Shown piece after piece: positions 51,313-59,043 of a stretch of 64,000 nt of DNA (its first letter is position 1; the number at the start of each line of letters is the position of its first letter). Origin of the DNA: Syntrophotaleaceae bacterium. Lineage in GTDB: Bacteria; Desulfobacterota; Desulfuromonadia; Desulfuromonadales; Syntrophotaleaceae. The position numbers and the translations under genes are program-made. The stretch is from assembly GCA_041390365.1 (NCBI GenBank), contig JAWKQB010000003.1, forward strand, positions 62,001-126,000. The letters are read 5' to 3'. A model generated the notes under the pieces. That model was not told where the DNA came from and did no database searches. It saw nothing but the letters and a program-made list of their open reading frames with translations.

Positions 51313-52701
51313 CTAGCGGATGAAGTATTTCATGGCTTTGCGGACCACATTCATCGGGGCCCTGTAGGGAGGATAGATGAAACTGAAGTCGGGGAAAAAA
51401 GGTTTGTCCAGCTCAGCCCGGCGATAGGAAAACTGATCGAAGCCGGCCTTGCCGTGGTAGCGCCCCATGCCGCTCATACCCACCCCGCCAAAGGGGAGGG
51501 AGGTGGAGGCAGCCACATGGAGCGTTCCGTTGAAAACCAGACTGCCGCTGACCGTTTTGCGGCGGACGAGGTCTTTGACCGACTCGTTTTTGGTAAAGCA
51601 GGACACGACCAGGGGCGGCGCCAGCTTCCGCAGTTTTTCGAGCAGTTCGTCAAGGTTCCGATATCGGCAGAGCGGCAGGATCGGACCGAAAATCTCTTCC
51701 TGGACCATGGGGGAATCAAAACCGTCTAACTCCAGGATGGTCGGCTCCATGAACAGCTCCCCGGAATCCGCCCCGCCCCCCACGAGAATCCTGCCCTCCG
51801 CCCGATTTTTGATCTCCTCCAGTCGGGTGAAATGCCGATTGTTGACAATTCGGCCCAAATCTTTCGATTCCCGGGGGTTTTTCCCGTAGAACCGTTCGAG
51901 GGTCCGGCACAGCTCGGCGGTGAAGTCGCTGTAGATATCCTCGTGGACAAAACAGGTATTGGGGGCCAGACAGGTCTGCCCGGCATTGAAAAATTTTCCC
52001 CAGGCCACCCGCCGGGCGGCCACGGTCAGGTCCACCTCGCCGTCGATTATGCAGGGGTTGCACCCGCCCAGCTCCAGCACGACAGGGATCAGACGTCCGG
52101 CGCAGGCCTGCATGACCTTTTTGCCGATTCCCGCCCCGCCGGTGAAAAAAACGATGTCCGGACCGGCCTCGATCATGCGGGCCGTGTCCTCGCCCCCGCC
52201 TTCAAAACAGGCAATTTCCAGAGGTTCGAAGAACCCGGTCAGTTTCTCCTGGAGAAGGCGGGCTGTATTCGGGGCATATTCGGAGGGTTTCAGGATCACC
52301 CGATTCCCGGCGGCCAGGGCGTTGACGGCAGGGACCGCCAGCAGCATAAAGGGATAGTTCCAGGGGCCGATAATCAGGGCGCTGCCATAGGGGACGGGAT
52401 AATGGCGGCTTTTGGCCAAAACATTGAAGAGAGAGGTTTTCGCCCTGGCCGGCTTCATCCAATCCGCCAGGTGCTTTTTCGCCTTGCGCAGTTCGGCCAG
52501 AACCGGAACAATTTCGGAGGAGTAGATTTCCAGCGCCGGCCGCTTCATGTCGCCCGCAACCGCCTCGCAGATGGCCTTGCTGTTCGCGTTGGTGAATTGT
52601 TCAAAACGCCGCAACCGTTCCAGCCGCGTTTTCAGATCCGGAAGGCTCTCGGAAAACGACGCCCTTTTCTGCCCGGTCAGGATGTCCCTATATTCTCTCA
52701 C
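51313..52701 (-). CDS. Class 3-type aldehyde dehydrogenase
   Basis: 462 residues from GTG 52701 (GGGGAG upstream). Catalytic Cys in FNAGQTCLAPNTCF, Glu in VLELGGCNPCIID, GPWNYPF and GNRVILKPSEYAPNTA. Family traits match ALDH3/AlkH/CrtNc-type enzymes, with a C-terminal tail (PYRAPMNVVRKAMKYFIR) that may bind membranes. It oxidises long-chain or carotenoid aldehydes to acids. It is divergent from the first CrtN-type gene with only 159 bp between them, so shared control is likely. Confidence 0.9.
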   Translation of the reverse strand: MREYRDILTGQKRASFSESLPDLKTRLERLRRFEQFTNANSKAICEAVAGDMKRPALEIYSSEIVPVLAELRKAKKHLADWMKPARAKTSLFNVLAKSRHYPVPYGSALIIGPWNYPFMLLAVPAVNALAAGNRVILKPSEYAPNTARLLQEKLTGFFEPLEIACFEGGGEDTARMIEAGPDIVFFTGGAGIGKKVMQACAGRLIPVVLELGGCNPCIIDGEVDLTVAARRVAWGKFFNAGQTCLAPNTCFVHEDIYSDFTAELCRTLERFYGKNPRESKDLGRIVNNRHFTRLEEIKNRAEGRILVGGGADSGELFMEPTILELDGFDSPMVQEEIFGPILPLCRYRNLDELLEKLRKLAPPLVVSCFTKNESVKDLVRRKTVSGSLVFNGTLHVAASTSLPFGGVGMSGMGRYHGKAGFDQFSYRRAELDKPFFPDFSFIYPPYRAPMNVVRKAMKYFIR

Positions 52702-52745
52702 GGAAACTTCTTCTCCCCTCAGGTCAGATCCTTGATTAATTTTCA

Positions 52746-52756
52746 GGTATAATACC
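52746..52756. promoter_or_regulatory. Candidate promoter/operator between aldehyde dehydrogenase and crtN-type gene
   Basis: The dyad GGTAT-A-ATACC contains a perfect TATAAT (52748-52753) on the plus strand, about 110 bases before the crtN-type start. No matching -35 was found. Its symmetric form and its place in a divergent intergenic space make it a candidate regulator site. Confidence 0.35.
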
Positions 52757-52860
52757 GAAGAAACTGTTTTTTCAATGTCCCTTCGAGCATTGACGGGTTT
52801 TCCAAAAGCATACTCTGATCCTGTTGAAGCGCCAGCCTGAGATAGGGAGAAAGAATTTTC

Positions 52861-54360
52861 ATGGTCGATTCCGAAAAACGGATTGTCGTCATCGGGGCCG
52901 GACTCGGAGGTCTCGCCGCCGCCTTAACCTGCGCATCCAAGGGTTTTCGCGTCGCCATCTTCGAAAAGAACGGCAAGATCGGGGGGAAACTCAACCTCTC
53001 CCGAAATCAGGGCTTTTCCTTCGATCTGGGACCCTCGATCCTGACTCTTCCGGCCCTCTTTCAGGAGCTTTTTGCCAAAGCCGGCCTGCGTCTTGAGGAC
53101 CATGTTCCGATCCGGCCCCTGGAAACCCACTGGCGAAATTTTTTCGAGGACGGAACCCGCATCGATCTGGTGGCCGACCTGGAACGGCAGGCATCCCTGC
53201 TGGCCGCCGTCGATCCCGACGCTCCCGGTCAATTCGAACGCTTCCTGGCCTATGCCCGGCGGCAATACGAACTCTCCGACCGCAACTATCTGGCGGGGTT
53301 CGACAGCCCGAAGCAGATCATCCTCGACCTTCTGGGACAGGGCCTGTCCGGTCTCGACATGCTGCGATCCATGCACCAGGGAGTCGCTTCCCATTTCAGC
53401 CATCCCAGGCTGCAGGACATCTTCGACTATTTCGCCAAGTACATCGGGTCCTCCCCCTACAATGCGCCGGGGGTCATCAACCTCATGCCCTGGGTGCAGT
53501 ACCGCTTTGGCCTCTGGTATGTGGACGGCGGCATGTACCGCCTGGCCGAGGGGTTGAAGAAAGCCCTGGAAAAGCTGTCCGTCGAAATTCATCTGAATAG
53601 AGAGGTTGTGGCCATAAAGACCTCGGGCGATACCGTGACCGGCATCACCCTGGCGGACGGAGAACAAAAACACGCGGATGTCGTCATTTCCAACATGGAA
53701 GTCATTCCGGCCCACGAAAAACTGCTGAAAACCTCTCCCGGCTGGTGGACCCGCCGAAAGCTCGAACCCGCCTGCTCCGGGCTGGTCATTCACCTTGGAG
53801 TGAAAAAAATCTATCCGCAGCTGGCCCATCACAATTTCCTCTTTTCCAGGGATTCCCGGGAGCATTTCCGGACTGTTTTCGACCGGCATCGCCTGCCGGA
53901 GGATCCGACCATCTACCTGGTCGCGCCCGCCCGAACCGATCCCTCCGTGGCCCCGGAGGGCTGCGACAATCTCAAACTTCTGCCGCACATCCCCCACCTC
54001 GACCCGCAAAACCCTGTTCCGGCAGAAGATTATGCCCGGCTGCGGGAGCGGGTGCTGGAAAAATGCGAACGGATGGGCTTGACCGATCTGCGCAAAAACA
54101 TCATAGTCGAGGAAACCTGGACGCCACCGGACATCGAAAGGGAATACTATTCGAACCGAGGCGCCATCTACGGCGTGGTGACCGACCGATTCAAGAATAT
54201 GGCGTTCAAGGCACCGAAACGGAGCCGCCGCTACCGGAATCTGTACTTCACCGGGGGCAGCATCAACCCCGGGGCCGGCATGCCGATGGTCACGGCCTGC
54301 GGGATGCAGGTCGGGGAGATGATCGCCGCATCAATAGAGGAGAACCGGAATCAGCCATGA
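52861..54360 (+). CDS. CrtN/CrtI-family carotenoid desaturase-like flavoprotein
   Basis: 499 residues, start supported by GGGAGAAAG. FAD-binding GAGLGGLAAALTCASKGFRV with FEKNGKIGGKLN, the substrate-entry strand FSFDLGPSILTLPALFQELF, and the C-terminal YFTGGSINPGAGMPMV are signatures of the phytoene/diapophytoene desaturase (amine oxidase) family. It would introduce double bonds into a C30 or C40 polyene, or oxidise its ends. The stop overlaps the second paralogue's start (ATGA). The divergent aldehyde dehydrogenase suggests a CrtN/CrtP/Ald-type pathway. No carotenoid synthase gene is in the window. Confidence 0.86.
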   Translation: MVDSEKRIVVIGAGLGGLAAALTCASKGFRVAIFEKNGKIGGKLNLSRNQGFSFDLGPSILTLPALFQELFAKAGLRLEDHVPIRPLETHWRNFFEDGTRIDLVADLERQASLLAAVDPDAPGQFERFLAYARRQYELSDRNYLAGFDSPKQIILDLLGQGLSGLDMLRSMHQGVASHFSHPRLQDIFDYFAKYIGSSPYNAPGVINLMPWVQYRFGLWYVDGGMYRLAEGLKKALEKLSVEIHLNREVVAIKTSGDTVTGITLADGEQKHADVVISNMEVIPAHEKLLKTSPGWWTRRKLEPACSGLVIHLGVKKIYPQLAHHNFLFSRDSREHFRTVFDRHRLPEDPTIYLVAPARTDPSVAPEGCDNLKLLPHIPHLDPQNPVPAEDYARLRERVLEKCERMGLTDLRKNIIVEETWTPPDIEREYYSNRGAIYGVVTDRFKNMAFKAPKRSRRYRNLYFTGGSINPGAGMPMVTACGMQVGEMIAASIEENRNQP

Positions 54361-55850
54361 GCAGAAAAGAGAAGCATGTCGTTGTTATCGGGGCCGGACC
54401 GGGCGGTTTGAGCGCCGCCATGATCCTGGCCAATCGGGGGTATCGGGTCTCGATCTATGAACGGGAGGACCGGGTCGGCGGCCGCAACCGCACCTTCGAG
54501 CTGGGCCCCTACAGCTTCGATCTGGGACCGACCTTTCTGATGATGGATTTTTTCCTGCGGGAAATCTTCCTGCTGGCCGGGAGGAAGATCGAGGATTATC
54601 TCTCCCTGGTGCGACTCGATCCCATGTACGAGCTGAATTTCGATAAGGACAGGCTGCTCCTGACCGACGACCACTACACCATGAAGGCGCGTCTGGCGCA
54701 GATGTTCCCGGGCGACGAGGAGGGGCTGGACAAGTTCCTGGAGAAGGAAAAAATCAAGTACGAAAAGATGTATCCCTGCCTGCGGAAGGATTACTCCACC
54801 CTGTCCTCCATGTTCCACAAGGATCTGCTGACGGCCCTGCCCTATCTCGATCTGCCCAAGAATATCTTCAGCAAGCTGGGCGATTATTTCACCGATGAAA
54901 GATGCCGCCTGGGGTTCACCTTCCAGGCCAAATACCTGGGCATGTCACCCTGGGAATGCCCGGCCGCTTTTACCATTCTGCCCTACATCGAACACGAGTA
55001 CGGCATCTACCACGTTATGGGCGGGCTGGGCAAAATCTCCACGGCCATGGCGCAGGTCATCGAGGAACACGATGGCCAAATCCACCTGGGGCGGAAGGTT
55101 AACCGAGTTATGGTCAACGATCGGCGCCAGGCCCGGGGCGTGGAACTGGACGACGGAGAAAAGGTCGAGGCCGATGCGGTGGTGATCAACGCCGATTTCG
55201 GTCATGCGATGGAAACCCTGTTCGCCCCCGGGGTCATCCGCAAGTACTCCCCCGACAAACTGCGGCGGAAAAAATATTCCTGCTCCACCTTCATGATCTA
55301 TCTGGGAGTAAACAGGCTCTACGACGAAGAGCACCACCAGATTATCTTCGCCGACGACTACAAGCGCAACATCGATGACATCATGTCCGGGCGCCCCCTC
55401 CACGAAGACATGTCGATCTACGTCAGGAACGCGAGCCGGACCGATGCGTCCCTGGCGCCGGAAAACCATTCGGCTCTCTACATCCTGGTGCCGGTCCCCA
55501 ATTCCATGTCGGGGATTGTCTGGGATGCCGAACAGACGGCCAGCTATCGCAGCCAGGTAATGGAGCGGATCACCGAACGCACGTCCATGCGGGACCTGCA
55601 GGACCACATCGTCGTAGAGAGAATCATCACGCCCGCCGACTGGAAGAACGAGTATCATCTCTTCGAGGGCGCCACCTTCAATCTCGGCCACAATATCGGG
55701 CAGATGCTCTACTTCCGGCCCCACAACCGGTTCGAGGAAGTCGGCAACTGCTACCTGGTCGGCGGCGGCACTCACCCCGGATCGGGATTGCCGACGATTT
55801 ACGAGTCGGGGCGGATCACCGCCAATCTGATCTTCAATGACCTGGTATGA
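54357..55850 (+). CDS. Second CrtN/CrtP-family carotenoid desaturase/oxidase-like flavoprotein
   Basis: 497 residues, translationally coupled to the previous gene. FAD motif GAGPGGLSAAMILANRGYRV and YEREDRVGGRNR, FDLGPTFLMMDFF, and the C-terminal CYLVGGGTHPGSGLPTIY. Length and motifs match CrtI/CrtP proteins. In Staphylococcus and Methylomonas a CrtN-type desaturase works with a CrtP/CrtNb oxidase and an aldehyde dehydrogenase; the two genes here could split these roles. Which is desaturase and which is oxidase cannot be decided from the sequence. Confidence 0.86.
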   Translation: MSRKEKHVVVIGAGPGGLSAAMILANRGYRVSIYEREDRVGGRNRTFELGPYSFDLGPTFLMMDFFLREIFLLAGRKIEDYLSLVRLDPMYELNFDKDRLLLTDDHYTMKARLAQMFPGDEEGLDKFLEKEKIKYEKMYPCLRKDYSTLSSMFHKDLLTALPYLDLPKNIFSKLGDYFTDERCRLGFTFQAKYLGMSPWECPAAFTILPYIEHEYGIYHVMGGLGKISTAMAQVIEEHDGQIHLGRKVNRVMVNDRRQARGVELDDGEKVEADAVVINADFGHAMETLFAPGVIRKYSPDKLRRKKYSCSTFMIYLGVNRLYDEEHHQIIFADDYKRNIDDIMSGRPLHEDMSIYVRNASRTDASLAPENHSALYILVPVPNSMSGIVWDAEQTASYRSQVMERITERTSMRDLQDHIVVERIITPADWKNEYHLFEGATFNLGHNIGQMLYFRPHNRFEEVGNCYLVGGGTHPGSGLPTIYESGRITANLIFNDLV

Positions 55851-55897
55851 GACCGGGCCCGGTCCCTGGTTTTCAAAAAAGGCCGATGCCTTTGCCG

Positions 55898-56419
55898 TCA
55901 AAGAGGACGCCGGGCATTCACCTCTGAGGGCGAAAGGTTTTTCCCTCGCCTGTCTTCAATATCTTCAGGAGTAAATAGTTTTTGGTCCGGTATCTGTCCG
56001 GCGCCGAAGCGGGTCAGGATGTAATCAATGATCGCTGCCAGCTCCGCATCCCGAATGTGACCCATAGGCGGCATCGGGGCTCCCCAACGGTCGCTGGTCA
56101 GCCCGTAGAGATGCAGGTCCACCAGATACTCCCGCCCCCCGGGAAAGGCAAGCATCCGATCGATGCCTGCAAGCCCCGGATACTGATCCCAACCCCTGCC
56201 CTTCTCGCCGTGGCAATTGGCGCAATTGCGCATATAGCCCTCTCGGCCAAGCTGTTTCCAGTCGAACTGCCGGGCCGGGGCAGACTCGAACCGTTCGAGC
56301 AGTGTCCCCTCATCCGTGAGGACGACCTGGGCGGATCGGAGCCAGCCGAACAGGGCCGCGGCGCCAAGCAGAAACAGGGCGATGGTATAGACAGCGATAT
56401 TGCCGAGCAGATGCCGCAT
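55898..56419 (-). CDS. Membrane-anchored monohaem cytochrome c
   Basis: 173 residues. A single N-terminal TM helix (NIAVYTIALFLLGAAALFGWL) anchors a class I-type domain with the haem motif CANCH (C66, C69, H70) and a likely methionine ligand in APMPPMGH. The haem side faces the periplasm. It starts 15 bp after the flavocytochrome gene, so both are in one minus-strand operon. It may take or give electrons to that partner. Convergent with the carotenoid-type genes. Confidence 0.92.
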   Translation of the reverse strand: MRHLLGNIAVYTIALFLLGAAALFGWLRSAQVVLTDEGTLLERFESAPARQFDWKQLGREGYMRNCANCHGEKGRGWDQYPGLAGIDRMLAFPGGREYLVDLHLYGLTSDRWGAPMPPMGHIRDAELAAIIDYILTRFGAGQIPDQKLFTPEDIEDRRGKNLSPSEVNARRPL

Positions 56420-56434
56420 GATGACTGCTCCCGG

Positions 56435-57751
56435 TCAAGCCAGGCTGAAACGTTCGAGTTGAATGTCCGCATTCGGGACCCCGCGCTCGGTCAACAGGGC
56501 ATGCACGGCGTCCATCATTGGCGGTGGTCCGCAGATGAAGAAATTTCGGTGAATCAACTCCTTGGGCAGGTGTTTCTGAAAAATCTTTTCGTCAATGAAA
56601 CCACTCTCTCCCTGCCAGTTTTCCGGCGGTTTTTCAAGAACATAAACCACCTTGAGATCGAGCTTTTGCTTCAGCTGTTCGATGGTTTCGCGAAAGGCGA
56701 TGTCCTTCCATTCGCGATCGGCGTAAAAGAGAACCACCGGCCGGGGATCTCTCCGATCGGCCATGCTGTGCAGAAACGACATCATCGGCGTGATGCCGAC
56801 ACCGCCCGCAATCAGGACGTAGCCCACCGCCGGGTAGCGGTCGATGCAGAATGCACCGTGGGGACCATCGAGGTAGGCGCGCGTTCCCGGCTTCACATCC
56901 TTGATGGTGCTGGTGAAGTCGCCCAGCGCCTTGATGCCGAATTCAATCGGGCTGCGGCACTTGTCGCTGGAGCTGAAACTGAAGGGGTGCTCCTCCAGGG
57001 TAAAAGGAGAAGGACCGAGCTTGAGCCAGGCGAACTGCCCGGGCAGGAACTGGATCCCTGCATGATCCTCCGCCTCCAGAACCAGGCTCCAGGTATTGCC
57101 CCGTTCCGGACGCACTTCCCTGACCCGCCACCGATTGCCCTGTTGCCAGGCAGGTTTGAGCAGGCGAAGGTAGAGCACCAGACCGACCATGGCCAGGGCG
57201 ATGATGATCCAGATCGCGTGTTTCCAGAAGGAATTCGTGTAGAGGCCGGCCAGGGAGACATGCAATTGTGCAAAAACGATCGCCAGGATACCCAGCACCA
57301 TGTGGGAAAAGCGCCAGTATTCATAGTCGAATTTCAACTTTTCACGGTAGAGGGTGGTGACGGCGATGGCCAGCAGGGAAACCACGCTCAGCAGCGCAAA
57401 ACGACTGGCCCAGTTGCCGCCAAGGGGGTTGAGCAGTTTCAATCGTGACGGGTTATCCACCATAATGATCAAGGGATGAATCAGGACGGCCACAATGGCG
57501 ACGAGAGCGAGGCGGCGGTGCAAAGAGAGGATAACGTCGATGCCATAGGGCCCTGTAACCGACTTGAATCGGGCAATCAGCACAAACTGTACCGCGATCT
57601 GCGTCAAGCCGAAAAACCCGAGGGCGATGGAGAATTCGAGCCAGAAAGGACGACCGGAAGGAGCGGGATAAACCAGCAGAATGCCCACCGGGAGCAGTAC
57701 CACCGCCAGAAAAAGCATGATCCAGAAGAAACCCGTGATGGCCCTGTTCAA
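56435..57751 (-). CDS. Ferric-reductase-like transmembrane flavocytochrome (FRD/NOX-like)
   Basis: 438 residues from a TTG at 57751 with a perfect AAAGGAGGA seven bases upstream; upstream ATGs at 57790 and 57880 lack such a site. Six or so TM helices with paired histidines (SLHRRLALVAIVAVLIHPL, FSHMVLGILAIVFAQLHVSL) form a two-haem ferric reductase-like membrane domain. The FAD-binding HPFSFSS and NAD(P)-binding VLIAGGVGITPMM, FICGPPPMM follow. It moves electrons from NAD(P)H across the inner membrane to an acceptor. The cytochrome c gene downstream is the likely partner. Confidence 0.9.
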   Translation of the reverse strand: MNRAITGFFWIMLFLAVVLLPVGILLVYPAPSGRPFWLEFSIALGFFGLTQIAVQFVLIARFKSVTGPYGIDVILSLHRRLALVAIVAVLIHPLIIMVDNPSRLKLLNPLGGNWASRFALLSVVSLLAIAVTTLYREKLKFDYEYWRFSHMVLGILAIVFAQLHVSLAGLYTNSFWKHAIWIIIALAMVGLVLYLRLLKPAWQQGNRWRVREVRPERGNTWSLVLEAEDHAGIQFLPGQFAWLKLGPSPFTLEEHPFSFSSSDKCRSPIEFGIKALGDFTSTIKDVKPGTRAYLDGPHGAFCIDRYPAVGYVLIAGGVGITPMMSFLHSMADRRDPRPVVLFYADREWKDIAFRETIEQLKQKLDLKVVYVLEKPPENWQGESGFIDEKIFQKHLPKELIHRNFFICGPPPMMDAVHALLTERGVPNADIQLERFSLA

Positions 57752-57943
57752 TCGAGTCCTCCTTTGCGGAAAGTTTCTTGATTCTATCATCGGGTGGGGG
57801 GTTGTCAAAAACCATCCATTCCCCTCAATCTCCACGCGATTGTCCGTGGACACGGAAAAACGATTAGTGGCGATCAACATTTCGAAGGTGTCGGTTTATC
57901 GCCAACGCCAGTTACGCGAGGGACGGAATCAGTAAATAAAAAA

Positions 57944-57973
57944 GCTGCTTGCTCTGAACAAAGAGCAAGCAGC
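57944..57973 (-). terminator. Strong rho-independent terminator (minus strand) at the left end of the AT-rich block
   Basis: A perfect 12-bp stem GCTGCTTGCTCT / AGAGCAAGCAGC with a 6-base loop. On the minus strand it runs into TTTTTTATTTA. It would end a minus-strand transcript arriving from above 57990, but no complete gene precedes it directly; the closest minus-strand gene is the HTH gene 500 bp away. Confidence 0.88.
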
Positions 57974-58181
57974 GATTTTCAGAATCCCTTGAGCAGGTAT
58001 GGAATCCTCAGATCCGGATGGTCTTGTAGAGGAAATACTTGACCTTAACTTGTAAAGTACTTGTTTTTTCATCACTATTCATCACCCAACACCTGCTGGG
58101 TACGATATGGGTACGACGGTTTTTCAGAGGGGTTAGAGTCAAATCAATCGGTTTAACAGGGCAATGCGACTGAAAAAAGAA
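57974..58181. other. AT-rich intergenic stretch with GGGTACGA direct repeats
   Basis: About 200 bases between the terminator and the long hairpin. It contains GGGTACGA twice, 3 bases apart (58097-58115), next to an ACCCA/TGGGT dyad. A minus-strand fragment ending in a stop at about 57988 reads like a short C-terminal piece of a protein, but it is closed by an upstream stop after about 20 codons. No gene was called. Confidence 0.45.
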
Positions 58182-58248
58182 GACCATCGCGTCATTTTCC
58201 CAAAGCTGAAACCGCCAAGCTTCAGCGAAAGGAGAAAACGCGATGGTC
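58182..58248 (+). repeat. Long imperfect hairpin covering the ribosome site and start of the next small ORF
   Basis: Outer arms GACCATCGCGT (58182-58192) and ACGCGATGGTC (58238-58248) pair perfectly over 11 bp. Inner TTTTCC/GGAGAAAA and GCTGAA (58205-58210)/TTCAGC (58221-58226) continue the stem. The right arm contains both AAAGGAG and the ATG at 58243. Confidence 0.8.
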
Positions 58249-58451
58249 GAATTATACTTTTGCAACATTTGCGAAAGGCCATTGATAATCCTGGTCTCGC
58301 AGTGGCTTTTCCAACCAAACTGTCCAAATCCAAAGTTTCTGAAATGGCCAAGTCACACGACAAGCGTGTTGAAGCTTTTCACATTCGTGCTTCTAAAGAG
58401 AAAAAACTATCATTTATCGATAAGAGGCTAGAGGATCAAAGACTGATCTAG
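58243..58451 (+). pseudogene. Small ORF with probable frameshift, unknown protein
   Basis: The ATG at 58243 has an excellent AAAGGAG eight bases upstream and begins MVELYFCNICE. That frame then turns into unlikely hydrophobic sequence and stops at 58431. The neighbouring frame, from about 58278, continues as AIDNPGLAVAFPTKLSKSKV, EMAKSHDKRVEAFHIRASKE and ends at a stop at 58449-58451. Skipping one base in the GAAAGGCC run (58274-58281) would join both parts into a plausible protein of about 70 residues. I do not recognise its family. It could be a decayed gene, a programmed frameshift, or a sequence error. Its start lies inside a long hairpin. Confidence 0.45.
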
Positions 58452-58484
58452 GACTTAATGTCATTCTTTGACCAGAGAATGAAT

Positions 58485-58694
58485 TTAAAGAGTTCGATCC
58501 GTGTTTTTATACTGACTCGTGTTTTGATAAATATTTTCATTTATGTAGTTTTCCAACTTATTCGAAGGATAGCGGACAGAGTTGCCCAACTTCAAAAAAG
58601 GTATACCTCCGCCAATAGTCCTGTCACGGCGCAGCTTGTGCACGGAAATTTTCAAAATTTCAGCGACTTCTTGTTCTGTCAGAAATTTCTCCAC
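58485..58694 (-). CDS. Excisionase-like helix-turn-helix (HTH_17) DNA-binding protein
   Basis: 69 residues from GTG 58694 with AAAGGA ten bases upstream. The pattern EKFLTEQEVAEILKISVHKL, RRDRTIGGGIPFLKLGNSVR, YPSNKLENYI is that of MerR-like/excisionase HTH_17 proteins, including the wing IPFLKLGNSVRY. Such proteins direct integrase-mediated excision or act as small regulators. No integrase gene is in the window. It lies between the frameshifted ORF and the Wadjet operon in visibly AT-rich DNA, consistent with a mobile or recently acquired segment. Confidence 0.8.
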   Translation of the reverse strand: MEKFLTEQEVAEILKISVHKLRRDRTIGGGIPFLKLGNSVRYPSNKLENYINENIYQNTSQYKNTDRTL

Positions 58695-59043
58695 TTTCTA
58701 AAATCCTTTCACAGTTAAAATACTTGCCAGAAACACAGAGCCGAAAAATACATTTCAGCCAATCATTTAAATTGTTAACCCTACCTGAAGCAGAATCCAT
58801 TTTTTGTTTCAACAACTTACCTTAAAATTTGGCACCTCCAAAGTTTGTTCTTGAAATGGATGATAGGATTAGATTTTTGTGGAGTCAATGGGCAGATGGA
58901 GGAGAGTCGCTGTCGGACTAAATTTTCGGGCCGTTTTTTGATATCAAAAAATCGACCTAAGTACTTGAATTTATTTAAATTAGATTTGTTAGGAAAAAAT
59001 AATCGTTCTGGTCGACCCCAAAAACCCTTCATGCACGTCTTCG
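58695..59043. other. AT-rich intergenic stretch downstream of jetD
   Basis: About 350 bases without a convincing gene. It contains the perfect 18-base palindrome TTTTTTGATATCAAAAAA at 58934-58951, possibly a regulator site or cruciform. Short open frames on both strands (58817-59032 minus, 58845-59105 plus) lack clear start sites and known domains. No clear terminator for the jet operon is visible. Confidence 0.5.

Noticed and set aside
53745..54356. Upstream extension of the second CrtN-type gene to 701 residues
   Set aside because: The extension overlaps the first CrtN-type gene in another frame and shows no family resemblance. The ATG at 54357 begins right at the FAD motif with an ATGA overlap.
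57988..58060. C-terminal remnant of an integrase
   Set aside because: A minus-strand fragment of about 20 codons looks protein-like but is closed upstream by a stop and carries no recombinase motif.
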